A stretch of DNA of 64,000 nucleotides. It comes from Comamonadaceae bacterium. GTDB lineage: Bacteria > Pseudomonadota > Gammaproteobacteria > Burkholderiales > Burkholderiaceae_C. The stretch lies in assembly GCA_013297875.1 (NCBI GenBank), contig JAAFIW010000004.1, forward strand, positions 186,001 through 250,000. The letters run 5' to 3'. The translations under genes and the position numbers were made by a program. Shown here in pieces: positions 6,835 through 16,012 of this stretch. The notes under the pieces are model-generated. The model had not been told where the DNA came from. It did no database searches and worked only from the letters and a program-made list of their open reading frames with translations. Within the stretch, counting starts at the first letter, position 1. Every line of letters starts with the position of its first letter.

Positions 6835-7607
6835 GGCTTGATTTTATCTTCTGAGGTATTCAAAGGCTGTGCATAAGCCTCAGGATCCAGCCGATGCATC
6901 TCCGCCTCAATCCAGGCTTCCACCTCACGCATCAGCTCATCGGGCTCACGGCCCACGCTGGAAATGGGTTTGCCAATCGATACGTCGACGATGCCAGGCT
7001 TTTTGATGAAGGCTTTGCGGGGCCAGCATTTGGCGGATGTGACGGCAATCGGTATGACCGGGGCACCCGTCTCGCAGGCCAGACGCGTGCCGCCGTTTTT
7101 ATAGTTGCCTTTTTGCCCGCGCGGGATTCGGGTGCCTTCGGGGAACATGATGATCCAGATGCCTTTGGCCAGAAACGCTTGGCCTTGGGTGACGACTTTT
7201 TTGAAGGCTTGGGCCCGTTGGCTGCGGTCGATGTGGATCATGTCCAGGCGGCCAATGGCCCAGCCGAAAAACGGGATGTAGAGGATCTCTTTTTTGAACA
7301 CAAAGGCCAGCGGGCGCGGCATCAGGGTGCCCATCAGTAGCGTTTCGTAGGTGGACTGGTGTTTGACCAGCAGGATGGCGGGTGCCTTGTCGCCCTGGGG
7401 CAGGTTTTCCATGCCGGTCACGCGGGTTTGAATGCCCAGAATCACCCTCGCGCCATCAATCGCCCAGCGTTTCCAGCGCTCGGCCATCCAGTACAGTGGT
7501 TCGCCGCGTCGCCAGATCGAGGCCACCACCATGATGACGCCCCAGGGCATGACGGTAATCAGCATCCACAGCGCGTGAACAATTGAGCGAAGCAGGTTCA
7601 TGATCAT
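6831..7607 (-). CDS. plsC: 1-acyl-sn-glycerol-3-phosphate acyltransferase (PlsC family)
   Basis: A 258-aa membrane-associated acyltransferase that would convert lysophosphatidic acid to phosphatidic acid in phospholipid synthesis. An N-terminal membrane helix (residues 8-32) precedes the acyltransferase fold. The catalytic motif reads H83-QSTY-E88, that is H-X4-E instead of the usual H-X4-D. The second signature FPEGTR and the glycine-rich region after it are present. It follows gmhB by about 50 bp on the same strand and is the penultimate gene of the glyQ-glyS-gmhB-plsC run. The start could be the first or third residue (MIM). Confidence 0.9.
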   Translation of the reverse strand: MIMNLLRSIVHALWMLITVMPWGVIMVVASIWRRGEPLYWMAERWKRWAIDGARVILGIQTRVTGMENLPQGDKAPAILLVKHQSTYETLLMGTLMPRPLAFVFKKEILYIPFFGWAIGRLDMIHIDRSQRAQAFKKVVTQGQAFLAKGIWIIMFPEGTRIPRGQKGNYKNGGTRLACETGAPVIPIAVTSAKCWPRKAFIKKPGIVDVSIGKPISSVGREPDELMREVEAWIEAEMHRLDPEAYAQPLNTSEDKIKP

Positions 7608-7615
7608 TTGGTGCT

Positions 7616-7658
7616 GTAGCCCCGATAGAAATTGCTCAAGCAGCTACTGAATACATAG
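7616..7658. repeat. Dispersed TGCTCAAGCA repeat copy
   Basis: TGTAGCCCCGATAGAAATTG followed by CTCAAGCAGCTACTGAATACATAGCG fits the family, including the CTA...TAG closing arms. It fills the plsC-gmhB gap. Confidence 0.75.
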
Positions 7659-7661
7659 CGC

Positions 7662-8267
7662 TCAAGCCGTTGACGTCTGAGACGCAGAGGTCTTCTTGCC
7701 CCTGGCCTCGCGTGCCAGTACAAAGCTGGCAAACGCAGCCAGGTCTTCATGCACCGTGGTGCGCGGCGGAAACTCCGGTGGCAGGCCCTCGCCAGCGGCC
7801 ACGCGGTCTTTGTGCGCAGAGCCTTTGCCGGTGAGCACCAGATGCGGCTCGCAACCCACCGCAGCACCGGCCTGCAAGTCGCGCACGCTGTCGCCGCAGG
7901 TGGGCACGCCTTGCAGGTCCACGCCGTATCGCTCGCTGATCTGCTCAAACAGGCCGCTGGCCGGTTTGCGGCAGGTGCAACCATCGTCCGGCCCATGCGG
8001 GCAGAAAAACACCGCATCAATCCGCGCGCCCTGCGCGGCCAGCAGCTTGTGCATTTTGGTGTGAATGGCGTTGAGTGCCGCCACATCAAACAAGCCGCGC
8101 CCCAGGCCCGACTGGTTGGACGCGATCACCACATGCCAGCCCGCATGGTTGAGCCTGGCAATGGCCTGCAAGGCACCGGGCAGCGGCTCCCAGTCGTCAG
8201 CCGACTTGATGTAGTGGTCGCTGTCGTGGTTGATGGTGCCGTCGCGGTCAAGGATGATGAGTTTCAT
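7662..8267 (-). CDS. gmhB: D-glycero-beta-D-manno-heptose 1,7-bisphosphate 7-phosphatase
   Basis: From ATG 8267 the product is 201 aa, the usual GmhB length. It begins MKLIILDRDGTIN, the HAD-family DxD motif (D7, D9). It carries the zinc-binding loop typical of GmhB: CPHGPDDGCTCRKP, with Cys ligands. The enzyme removes the 7-phosphate from heptose bisphosphate during ADP-heptose synthesis for the LPS inner core. A longer start at 8330 would add unrelated residues and overlap the neighbouring gene, so I reject it. It lies between a 119-aa unknown gene and plsC. Confidence 0.93.
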   Translation of the reverse strand: MKLIILDRDGTINHDSDHYIKSADDWEPLPGALQAIARLNHAGWHVVIASNQSGLGRGLFDVAALNAIHTKMHKLLAAQGARIDAVFFCPHGPDDGCTCRKPASGLFEQISERYGVDLQGVPTCGDSVRDLQAGAAVGCEPHLVLTGKGSAHKDRVAAGEGLPPEFPPRTTVHEDLAAFASFVLAREARGKKTSASQTSTA

Positions 8268-8286
8268 GGGGGGCTCGGGTCGGTTG

Positions 8287-8646
8287 CTACTGCACTGCGA
8301 CTGGTTCAGCTGCAACCTGAACCGCTGCATGCTGAGCTTTGACGAATTGGCGTAGCGCGGCTCTCTCGACCGGAGACAACACGAAGCCCAAAGGAGACAC
8401 GTTACGCAGCGTTGCGGCTAAATCGGTATCGAGGCAGGTGGTGTGCTCGATGGCATCCGCTCCTTGATCCAGCAGCGCGTGCCACGTGTCAAAGTACGTA
8501 TCACTGCGGGTCGCGCCGCGCTGTTCGCGCCAACGGTTCAAGGTGGCACGCGCCTGGGTCAACAGTTGCCCGTCTTCCCGCAAACGCGCCACCGCCAAGC
8601 GATGAAACGCCAGCGTGAAGTGGTCGAGTTCTTGTTGACTGGGCAT
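8287..8646 (-). CDS. Unknown 119-aa protein between glyS and gmhB
   Basis: A soluble, mostly helical protein (MPSQQELDHFTLAFHRLAVARL...). It has a conserved-looking C-terminal segment LRNVSPLGFVLSPVERAALRQF and no catalytic motif I can point to. The gene starts 17 bp after the glyS stop and ends about 20 bp before gmhB, so it is part of that operon. I do not recognise the family. Confidence 0.6.
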   Translation of the reverse strand: MPSQQELDHFTLAFHRLAVARLREDGQLLTQARATLNRWREQRGATRSDTYFDTWHALLDQGADAIEHTTCLDTDLAATLRNVSPLGFVLSPVERAALRQFVKAQHAAVQVAAEPVAVQ

Positions 8647-8663
8647 CGTTTGAGCCTTGCCGT

Positions 8664-10796
8664 TCAGGTCGCCAACCGCGACAAATCTGCCACCCGATTC
8701 ATCTGCGCGTGCAGCGTGGCCAGCAGGCCCAGGCGGTTGGCTTTGAGGGTGGGGTCTTCGGCGTTGACCATGACGTGTTCGAAGAACGCGTCTACCGGGG
8801 CCTTGAGGGCGGCCAGGGCTTGCAGGTTAGCGGTGTAATTGCCGGCAGCCCAGGCAGAATCTGCTGAAGGTGCTACGGTTTTAAGAGCGTTTGCCAAGGC
8901 GATTTCGGCGGGTTCCTGGAGCAGGGATTCGTCTATCTTGGCTTCGACTGTGCCTTCGGCTTTTTTCAGGATGTTGCCCACGCGCTTGTTGGCGGCGGCC
9001 AGGGCTGAGGCTTCGGGGAGGGTGGCGAAGGCGCGGACGGCGGCCAGGCGTTTGGGTATCTGCCCCCAGAGTGGACGAACAGAAACTACAGCATCAACCT
9101 CCGCTGCACCAAAGCCCAGATCGCGCAAATAACCGTTGATCCGTTCGTAGATGAATTGCAAAAGTGATGAATTGCTCTTGTGGGGCTCTGTGATCAATGG
9201 GCCAAAACTTGCGCTAGACGCCGAAACAAGTTCAGGCAAGCTCAAACTCAGGTCGCACTCAATCAACATGCGAATCAAGCCCAAGGCATGTCGGCGTAAT
9301 GCAAACGGATCTTTGTCGCCCGTTGGCAAATTCCCGATGCCAAACATGCCCACTAGCGTCTCCAGCTTGTCGGCTAGCGCCACCACCACGCCTACCTCGT
9401 TGCGCGGTAGTTCGTCTCCCGCAAAGCGTGGCTTGTAATGGTCTTCAATCGCAAACGCAATGGCTTCACTCAAGCCGTCGTGACGTGCGTAGTAGCCGCC
9501 CATGGTGCCTTGCAGCTCAGGGAATTCGCCCACCATGTCGGTCAGCAGGTCGGTCTTGGCCAGCTGGGCTGCGGTGTCGCATTGCTGGGCCAGCACATCG
9601 CCACCCAACTGCTGACCAATGGCCCGGGCAATCGCCCGCACCCGCTCGGTGCGCTCACCCTGCGTGCCCAGCTTGTTGTGATAAACCACCTTGGCCAGGC
9701 CCGGCACGCGGTCGGCCAGTGTTTTTTTACGATCCTGGTCAAAGAAAAACTTCGCGTCGGCCAGCCGCGGTCGCACCACGCGCTCGTTGCCGCCGATCAC
9801 AAAGCTGGCATCAGCCGGGTTGATGTTGCTGACGACCAAAAATTGGTTCGTCAACTTGCCGGTGGAGTCCAGCAGCGGAAAGTATTTCTGGTTGGCCTTC
9901 ATGGTGAGAATCAGGCACTCCTGCGGCACGTCCAGAAACTGCTTTTCAAATTCGCAGACCAGCACCTTGGGCCGCTCGACCAGGGCGGTAACTTCATCGA
10001 GCAGGGCGTCGTCGTCAATGGGCTTCAGGTCGGAGCCCACAGTGGCGGCAGCGGCCGCTAGTTGCCGCACGATTTCTGCGCGTCTGGCGTCAAACGACGC
10101 GATCACCGCACCATCCCGCGCCAGGGTTTCGGCGTAGCAGTCAGCATCGGCGATCGCCACCGGCGAGACCGGCGCTTCAAACCGGTGGCCTTGCGTGCTG
10201 TTGCCCGCCTGCAAACCCAGCGCTTGGACAGGCACCACATCGCTGCCATGCAAAGCCACCAGCCCATGCGCAGGCCGCACAAAGCTCACGCTGCTCCAGC
10301 CAGGCAGCTCGCAGCCACCTTCCAGTTGGTAGCTCATCACCTTGGGAATCGGCAGCTTGGCAATGGCTTCATTCAAAGCTGTTTGCAAGCCCGCGGCCAG
10401 CGTGGCACCGCGTACCGTGCTGTCGTAAAACAGGGCTTCGGCCTTGCCGTCCATGGCGCGCTTCAGGCCCGCAACGGCTGAAGCGTCAGCTCCCAGGGCT
10501 TGCAGCTTTTTCAGCAGGGCGGGGCTGGCGTTGCCCGAGGCATCCAGGCCCACGCTGACCGGCATGAGTTTTTGCGAGACGGCTTTGTCGGCGGCTTGTG
10601 TGGCCACGCCGGTCACGTGCGCGGCCAGGCGGCGCGGCGAGGCGTAGGCGGTGACCGCGGAGTCGGCGCTGCACAGGCCTTGCGCTTTCAGCTGCTCGTG
10701 CAGCACGGCAGCAAAGGCATCGCCCAGCTTGCGCAGGGCTTTAGGGGGGAGTTCTTCTACAAACAGTTCAACGAGCAGGCTTTTTGTTTTAGTCAT
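8664..10796 (-). CDS. glyS: Glycine--tRNA ligase beta subunit
   Basis: 710 aa, the normal length for the beta subunit of bacterial alpha2beta2 glycyl-tRNA synthetase. It begins MTKTKSLLVELFVEELPPKAL, a family signature, and carries the HD-type region and a C-terminal DALR-like anticodon-binding region ending FFEHVMVNAED...RLGLLATLHAQMNRVADLSRLA. It acts with GlyQ to charge tRNA-Gly. Unusually, a 75-aa frame separates it from glyQ. Confidence 0.97.
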   Translation of the reverse strand: MTKTKSLLVELFVEELPPKALRKLGDAFAAVLHEQLKAQGLCSADSAVTAYASPRRLAAHVTGVATQAADKAVSQKLMPVSVGLDASGNASPALLKKLQALGADASAVAGLKRAMDGKAEALFYDSTVRGATLAAGLQTALNEAIAKLPIPKVMSYQLEGGCELPGWSSVSFVRPAHGLVALHGSDVVPVQALGLQAGNSTQGHRFEAPVSPVAIADADCYAETLARDGAVIASFDARRAEIVRQLAAAAATVGSDLKPIDDDALLDEVTALVERPKVLVCEFEKQFLDVPQECLILTMKANQKYFPLLDSTGKLTNQFLVVSNINPADASFVIGGNERVVRPRLADAKFFFDQDRKKTLADRVPGLAKVVYHNKLGTQGERTERVRAIARAIGQQLGGDVLAQQCDTAAQLAKTDLLTDMVGEFPELQGTMGGYYARHDGLSEAIAFAIEDHYKPRFAGDELPRNEVGVVVALADKLETLVGMFGIGNLPTGDKDPFALRRHALGLIRMLIECDLSLSLPELVSASSASFGPLITEPHKSNSSLLQFIYERINGYLRDLGFGAAEVDAVVSVRPLWGQIPKRLAAVRAFATLPEASALAAANKRVGNILKKAEGTVEAKIDESLLQEPAEIALANALKTVAPSADSAWAAGNYTANLQALAALKAPVDAFFEHVMVNAEDPTLKANRLGLLATLHAQMNRVADLSRLAT

Positions 10797-10805
10797 AACC
10801 AGGTT

Positions 10806-11033
10806 CTATTTATTTGAGCCAGTTTCGCCCTGCGTACCGATTGTGAGGCGCACTGAGCCGCGAGTGTTTGTCAGAACCAGCAGACCCTCAGCGAAAGTAG
10901 CTTGCAAGGTCGAATGCTCAGACAGTTCAAGCCGCTCCTGAATTTCAGTCGGCAACGGCAGGGCGAGATCGTCGGACGCAGCGTTCCATCTCTGGGCTGT
11001 GATGTGAAAAGTCTGTTGTGGTGCGGGGATCAT
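10806..11033 (-). CDS. Small unknown protein between glyQ and glyS
   Basis: A 75-aa protein from ATG 11033 (MIPAPQQTFHITAQRW...), starting 5 bp after the glyQ stop and ending 9 bp before glyS. The core PTEIQERLELSEHSTLQATFAEGLLVLT has the alternating pattern of an AbrB/MazE-type swapped-hairpin DNA-binding fold (strand-loop-strand with a G-L-V-L edge). That fold would fit an antitoxin or regulator, but this is only a pattern impression. No toxin partner is adjacent. Confidence 0.5.
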   Translation of the reverse strand: MIPAPQQTFHITAQRWNAASDDLALPLPTEIQERLELSEHSTLQATFAEGLLVLTNTRGSVRLTIGTQGETGSNK

Positions 11034-11038
11034 TTTTT

Positions 11039-11986
11039 TCAAGCCGCCTTCTTGCCCATCTGCGCCACCCACTCGCGAGGTGCCAGCGGAAAGCCCAGGC
11101 GCTCGCGTGACTCGTAGTAGCTGGCGGCCACGGCACGGGCCAGGTTTCTGATTCTTCCGATGTACGCGGCGCGCTCGGTCACGGAAATGGCACCGCGTGC
11201 GTCCAGCAGATTGAAGCTGTGGGCGGCTTTCAGCACCTGCTCGTAGGCGGGCAGGGCCAGTTGCTGCTCCATCAAGTGCTTGGCCTGTTTTTCGTAGCTG
11301 TCAAACGCTCCTGGAATTTCCTTTGCTTTGTTTCCGAGTAGGAATTCCACATCAACGTGTTCAAAGTTGTAGGCCGATTGCTCTTTTTCATTCTGCAAAT
11401 ACACATCGCCATAGCTCAGCTTGTAGCCGGTGGCCTTGTCCTCAGTCCAGGTCAGGTTGTAGACGTTGTCCACCCCTTGCAAGTACATGGCCAGGCGCTC
11501 CAGGCCGTAGGTGATCTCGCCGGTAATCGGCTTGCAGTCGATGCCGCCGACCTGCTGGAAATAGGTGAACTGCGTGACCTCCATGCCGTTGAGCCACACC
11601 TCCCAGCCCAGGCCCCAGGCGCCCAAGGTGGGGTTTTCCCAATCGTCTTCCACGAAGCGGATGTCGTTTTGCTTGAGGTCAAAACCCAGCGCTTCCAGCG
11701 AGCCGAGGTACAGCTCCAGGATGTTGGCGGGCGCGGGTTTGAGCACCACCTGGTATTGGTAGTAGTGCTGCAGGCGATTCGGGTTGTCGCCATAGCGGCC
11801 GTCTTTCGGGCGGCGGCTGGGCTGCACGTAGGCGGCCTTCCAGGGCTCGGGGCCCAGGGCGCGCAAAAAGGTGGCGGTATGGCTGGTGCCGGCACCCACT
11901 TCCATGTCGTAAGGCTGCAGCAGGGCGCAGCCCTGGTCGGCCCAGTACGACTGCAGTTTCAAAATAATTTGTTGGAAGGTGAGCAT
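11039..11986 (-). CDS. glyQ: Glycine--tRNA ligase alpha subunit
   Basis: 315 aa, beginning [20 protein letters not shown]. The class II aminoacyl-tRNA synthetase catalytic subunit is evident from [19 protein letters not shown] and [22 protein letters not shown]. It forms the catalytic part of glycyl-tRNA synthetase with GlyS, encoded downstream in the same operon. The first ATG fits the family N-terminus exactly. Confidence 0.98.
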   Translation of the reverse strand: MLTFQQIILKLQSYWADQGCALLQPYDMEVGAGTSHTATFLRALGPEPWKAAYVQPSRRPKDGRYGDNPNRLQHYYQYQVVLKPAPANILELYLGSLEALGFDLKQNDIRFVEDDWENPTLGAWGLGWEVWLNGMEVTQFTYFQQVGGIDCKPITGEITYGLERLAMYLQGVDNVYNLTWTEDKATGYKLSYGDVYLQNEKEQSAYNFEHVDVEFLLGNKAKEIPGAFDSYEKQAKHLMEQQLALPAYEQVLKAAHSFNLLDARGAISVTERAAYIGRIRNLARAVAASYYESRERLGFPLAPREWVAQMGKKAA

Positions 11987-12043
11987 GGACTGGAATGAAA
12001 AGAGATAGACGGTTAGCGGCTGGCAAACCCGCGTAAGCCCTAG

Positions 12044-12280
12044 AACCTAGAAACAGCAGTTGACCGCTTATCCCGGTAACTTTTTCCAATGAAATCAAAC
12101 GCTTGTAACGTTGAGCGAACTCACCAAACGGGAGGGAACGCTACACACCCCATTGAGCCGCCCTGGTGCGCGCTGGCTGCGTTGCTCCTCCTAGCAGGCG
12201 AGAGCCTGCGTCGTCGTCACGCCTTGCCAGCCCACCCCATGACGGCCCACTTGGGCGCGTCCAACTGCTGTTTCTAGGTT
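12044..12280. mobile_element. MITE-like element with 19-bp perfect inverted repeats
   Basis: Arms AACCTAGAAACAGCAGTTG (12044-12062) and its exact reverse complement (12262-12280) bound a 237-bp segment with no gene. The next inner bases (ACCGC and GCGTC) are partly complementary too. The interior holds further short inverted repeats (for example AGGCGAGAGCCT). The size, perfect terminal repeats and lack of coding capacity fit a miniature element mobilised in trans, or a structured RNA. It fills most of the glyQ to phosphoglycerate-mutase-like gap (11987-12368). Confidence 0.5.
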
Positions 12281-12368
12281 GATTTTACGGGCCTTGCGAC
12301 AGTTTGGCCTGGCTACCAAGCACAGGCCTTGCCGCCACGGGCCGCGCCCATCCCCCACAATCGTGCCC

Positions 12369-13301
12369 ATGCCCGACAGCCTTGACGTATTGATTGCGTT
12401 CGCCCACCCCAACTCCCCCGAATGCCAGCCAGCTACCGAAGGTCTGCAGTTGCCCCATCTGGCTACTTTGTGCAAGCGACTGGTGGCGCAGCCCTTAGAC
12501 GAGGGGCCAGAAAACAGCCTCTCGCCGCCCCACGAGCGGGCACTGGCGCAGGCGGTGGGCATCACCAGCGCAGACGGGCAGATTCCCTGGGCGGCATACA
12601 GCCTGGCCCAGCGTGGCCAAGCCAGCAACGAGGCTTGGGCCTTCGTCACGCCCTGCCACTGGCATGCGGCGATTGACCACGTGACCTGCAGCGACCCGCA
12701 GCAGTTGGATTTGCAAGAGGCCGAATCGCGTGCGCTGCTGGCGGCCATGCAACCTTATTGCGCCACCGACGGCATCACGCTTGAATATGACTTGTCCACG
12801 CGCTGGCTGGCGCGCGGCGAGGTGTTCCGCAACTTGGCCACGGCCTCAATCGACCGCGTGGTGGGCCGCAACCTGGGGCCGTGGATGCCTGCTGCACCCA
12901 GCCTGCGGCGGCTGCAAAACGAGATGCAGATGCTGCTGTACACCCACCCCCTCAACGACGCGCGGGTGGCCCGTGGCTTGCCGCCGGTGAACTCGTTTTG
13001 GGTCAGCGGCACGGGGGCTTTTTCGGGCACTGTGGCGAGCACGCTGCCCACGTTGAACGACAGCCTGCGCGGCCCCGCTTTGCAGGGCAACTGGCCCGCC
13101 TGGGCTGCGGCGTGGGAAGCGCTGGACGCTGACGTGTGCGCCCGCCTGCTGGCCGCGCACAAAGCAGGACAGGCCGTGACGCTGACTTTGTGCGGTGACC
13201 GCGCAGCGCAGCGCTACACCAGCATCCCGCGCACGCTGAAGCAACGATTTTTAAACCTTTTCGGCCACCAGCCCATACAAAACCTGCTCAAGCAGCTATG
13301 A
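12369..13301 (+). CDS. Phosphoglycerate mutase-like protein (COG4255-type)
   Basis: From ATG 12369 a 310-aa protein (MPDSLDVLIAFAHPNSPECQ...) of the type found next to recJ in beta-proteobacteria and usually annotated as cofactor-independent phosphoglycerate mutase-like. I rely on overall resemblance and position, not on a verified catalytic motif; an NSFWVSGTGAF segment is prominent. The upstream part of the frame (12279-12368) would run into the MITE-like element and is not used. The last codons (IQNLLKQL) are encoded by a copy of the dispersed repeat, and the stop overlaps the recJ start by 4 bp (ATGA). Confidence 0.65.
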   Translation: MPDSLDVLIAFAHPNSPECQPATEGLQLPHLATLCKRLVAQPLDEGPENSLSPPHERALAQAVGITSADGQIPWAAYSLAQRGQASNEAWAFVTPCHWHAAIDHVTCSDPQQLDLQEAESRALLAAMQPYCATDGITLEYDLSTRWLARGEVFRNLATASIDRVVGRNLGPWMPAAPSLRRLQNEMQMLLYTHPLNDARVARGLPPVNSFWVSGTGAFSGTVASTLPTLNDSLRGPALQGNWPAWAAAWEALDADVCARLLAAHKAGQAVTLTLCGDRAAQRYTSIPRTLKQRFLNLFGHQPIQNLLKQL

Positions 13302-15022
13302 AATTAATAGTAAGAGACATCCCTCCCCGCACCGTGTGGACGCTGGAGCAAGCGGGCATTCACCCGCTGCTGGCCCGTTTGTATGCCTCGCGCGGCGTGC
13401 TGGGCATGCAGGAGCTGGACGATGCGCTGGCCCACCTGCTGCCACCTTCCAGCATGAAGGGCTTGCCCGAAGCGGCGCAACTGCTGGCCGATGCGATTGC
13501 CAACAACACCAAAATGTGCATCGTGGCCGACTACGACTGCGACGGTGCCACCGCCTGCGCGGTGGCCGTGCGCGGGCTGCGCCTGCTGGGCGCGAGAAAC
13601 GTGAGCTACCTGGTGCCCGACCGCGTGGTCGATGGCTATGGCCTCACCGCGCCGATTGCCCAGCGGGTGCACGCCAGCGGCGCGCAGCTGCTGATCACCG
13701 TAGACAACGGCATTGCCAGCCTGGACGGCGTGGCTGCGGCCAACGCACTGGGCTTGCCCGTGCTGGTCACCGACCACCACCTGCCCGCGCTGCAGGCTGG
13801 CGCGGTGGTGTTGCCGCAGGCGCAAGTCATCGTCAACCCCAACCAGCCGGGCTGCGGGTTTGACAGCAAGTCAATTGCTGGTGTGGGCGTGATGTTTTAC
13901 GTGCTGCTGGCGCTGCGGGCGCTGTTGCGCGAACGGGGGGCGTTCACCGCGGCCGATCAACCCAAGTTAGACACGCTGCTGCCCCTGGTCGCTTTGGGCA
14001 CGGTAGCCGATGTGGTCAAGCTCGACGCCAACAACCGCCGCCTGGTGGCCCAGGGCCTCAAGCGCGTGCGCGCCGGCCACATGCCCGCTGGCATGGCCGC
14101 GCTGTTCACCGCCGCCGGCCGCAACGCGCCGCAGGCCACCAGCTTTGACTTTGGCTTTGCCCTGGGCCCGCGCATCAACGCCGCAGGCCGCCTGGCCGAC
14201 ATGACCTTGGGCATCGAGTGCCTGCTGACCGACGACGCCGCTCGCGCCGACGAGCTGGCCCGCACCCTGGACGGCATCAACCGCGAGCGCCGCGAGATTG
14301 AGGGCGGCATGCGCGAGCAGGCCCTGGAATTGGCCGAGCAGTTGTTTGACGAAGACGAAGAGCCGCCCCCGGCCATCTGCGTGTATGACCCCGACTTTCA
14401 CGAAGGCGTGGTGGGCATCGTGGCCAGCCGCCTCAAAGACAAATTGCACCGCCCCAGCTTTGTATTTGCCTCAAGCGGCGCGCCGGGCAAAGAGCATGAA
14501 TTGAAAGGCTCAGGCCGCTCGATACCCGGCTTTCATCTGCGCGACGCGCTCGATCTGGTGGCCAAGCGCCACCCCGGCGTGCTGCTTCGTTTTGGTGGCC
14601 ACGCGATGGCGGCCGGTTGCACCATTGCCGAGGAGAACTTCGACACCTTCGAGCAGGCGCTGGCGCAGGTGGCCCACGAATGGCTGGACGCCGAAACCCT
14701 GTCGCGTCGTTTAGCCACCGACGGCCCCCTGGCCCCCGAATACCGCCGCCCCGACCTCGTCGACACCTTGCACAAAGAGGTGTGGGGCCAGGGCTTTGCG
14801 CCCCCGGTATTCAGCGAAGAGCTGGAAGTGGTGTCGCAACGCCTGGTGGGCGAGAAACACCTGGCCTTGAAGCTCAAGCACCAGGGCACCCCGGTCGACG
14901 GCATCTGGTTCGGCCACACCGAGCCGCTGCCGGCTAAGGTGGTGCTGGCCTTCCGGCTCGATGCGGATGAGTGGCAGGGGGTGAGAAGGGTGCGGTTTTT
15001 GGTGGAGGCGGTGGAGGGCTAG
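13298..15022 (+). CDS. recJ: Single-stranded-DNA-specific exonuclease RecJ
   Basis: 574 aa, normal for RecJ. DHH-family motifs are clear: D78-Y-D80-C-D82 (motif I, manganese ligands), TVDNGIAS, TDHHLPA (DHH motif) and a C-terminal DHHA1 region with RFGGHAMAAG. It degrades ssDNA 5' to 3' in RecF-type recombination and mismatch repair. Its ATG overlaps the upstream stop, and the start region ATGAAATTAATA lies within a copy of the dispersed repeat, so repeat sequence sets the translational junction. Confidence 0.96.
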   Translation: MKLIVRDIPPRTVWTLEQAGIHPLLARLYASRGVLGMQELDDALAHLLPPSSMKGLPEAAQLLADAIANNTKMCIVADYDCDGATACAVAVRGLRLLGARNVSYLVPDRVVDGYGLTAPIAQRVHASGAQLLITVDNGIASLDGVAAANALGLPVLVTDHHLPALQAGAVVLPQAQVIVNPNQPGCGFDSKSIAGVGVMFYVLLALRALLRERGAFTAADQPKLDTLLPLVALGTVADVVKLDANNRRLVAQGLKRVRAGHMPAGMAALFTAAGRNAPQATSFDFGFALGPRINAAGRLADMTLGIECLLTDDAARADELARTLDGINRERREIEGGMREQALELAEQLFDEDEEPPPAICVYDPDFHEGVVGIVASRLKDKLHRPSFVFASSGAPGKEHELKGSGRSIPGFHLRDALDLVAKRHPGVLLRFGGHAMAAGCTIAEENFDTFEQALAQVAHEWLDAETLSRRLATDGPLAPEYRRPDLVDTLHKEVWGQGFAPPVFSEELEVVSQRLVGEKHLALKLKHQGTPVDGIWFGHTEPLPAKVVLAFRLDADEWQGVRRVRFLVEAVEG

Positions 15023-15044
15023 TCCGCTTTGGGACATCAATGGC

Positions 15045-15983
15045 ATGAAACAAGCATTCAAATATTTGTGCTTTGTCGCCCTCACCCTGGTCGCCTTCGC
15101 CCTGGCCACCAGTTGGGCACCCGATGTGTCGGTTGAAAGCCTCAAACCCCGCTGGGCCGCTGCACCGTCGCAGTTCATCGCTGCTGACGGCATGCAGGTC
15201 CACCTGCGCGACGAGGGCCCACGCGACGACCCCAGCCCCATCGTGCTGCTGCACGGCACCTCGGCCAGCCTGCACACCTGGGAGGGTTGGGCGCAGGCGC
15301 TGAAAGGGCAGCGGCGCGTGATTCGCTTTGATTTGCCGGGCTTTGCGTTGACCGGCCCGCACCCGCGCGGGGCTTATGACATTGCACGCGACTACCCGGC
15401 CTTTGTGTTGGCGGTGATGGATCAACTGAAGGTGCAGCGCTTTGTGCTGGCGGGCAACTCGCTGGGCGGCCAGATTGCCTGGCAGGTGGCCGTGGCCGCG
15501 CCGCAGCGGGTGGACAAATTGATCTTGGTGGATGCCAGCGGTTTCCCGCCAGAACCCGCTTCGGTGCCCCTGGGTTTTCGGGTTGCGCGAATGCCCGCGC
15601 TGGCACCGGTGATGGAGCGGTTTTTACCCCGATCCATGGTGGAGAGCAGCCTGCGCAACGTCTATGGCCAGCCAGACAAGGTCACGCCCGAGCTGGTAGA
15701 CCGGTACTACGACCTGACCCGCCGCCAAGGCAACCGCGCCGCGCTGTCAGAGCGCATGGCTCAGGGCTACCAGGCCGACACCGCGCGCCTGGCCAGCATC
15801 AAGGCCCCCACGCTCATCCTGTGGGGCGGCCAGGATCGCCTGATCCCACCCAGCCACGCTGAGCGCTTTGAGCGTGCCATCGCCGGCTCGCAACGCGTGG
15901 TGTTTGAACCGCTGGGGCATGTGCCGCATGAAGAAGATGCGGCGTTGACGGTGGGGGCGGTGAAGCGGTTTTTGGGGGTTTGA
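15045..15983 (+). CDS. Alpha/beta hydrolase, membrane-anchored or exported
   Basis: A 312-aa protein with an N-terminal hydrophobic segment (residues 7-23) acting as signal or anchor. The alpha/beta-hydrolase core follows: oxyanion-type LLHGTSASLHTW, nucleophile elbow GNSLGG (S139), an acid in WGGQDRLIP, and the catalytic His in LGHVPHEE. Substrate cannot be told; the family includes esterases, lipases and dehalogenases. It follows recJ by 22 bp and is probably in the same transcript. Confidence 0.88.
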   Translation: MKQAFKYLCFVALTLVAFALATSWAPDVSVESLKPRWAAAPSQFIAADGMQVHLRDEGPRDDPSPIVLLHGTSASLHTWEGWAQALKGQRRVIRFDLPGFALTGPHPRGAYDIARDYPAFVLAVMDQLKVQRFVLAGNSLGGQIAWQVAVAAPQRVDKLILVDASGFPPEPASVPLGFRVARMPALAPVMERFLPRSMVESSLRNVYGQPDKVTPELVDRYYDLTRRQGNRAALSERMAQGYQADTARLASIKAPTLILWGGQDRLIPPSHAERFERAIAGSQRVVFEPLGHVPHEEDAALTVGAVKRFLGV

Positions 15984-16012
15984 ATCGACTGTTTTGTTGA
16001 AGAATCGGCTTG

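Noticed and set aside
7604-8089. Minus-strand frame overlapping gmhB in another frame
   Set aside because: Arg/Ala/Cys-rich shadow; gmhB frame has catalytic and zinc motifs.
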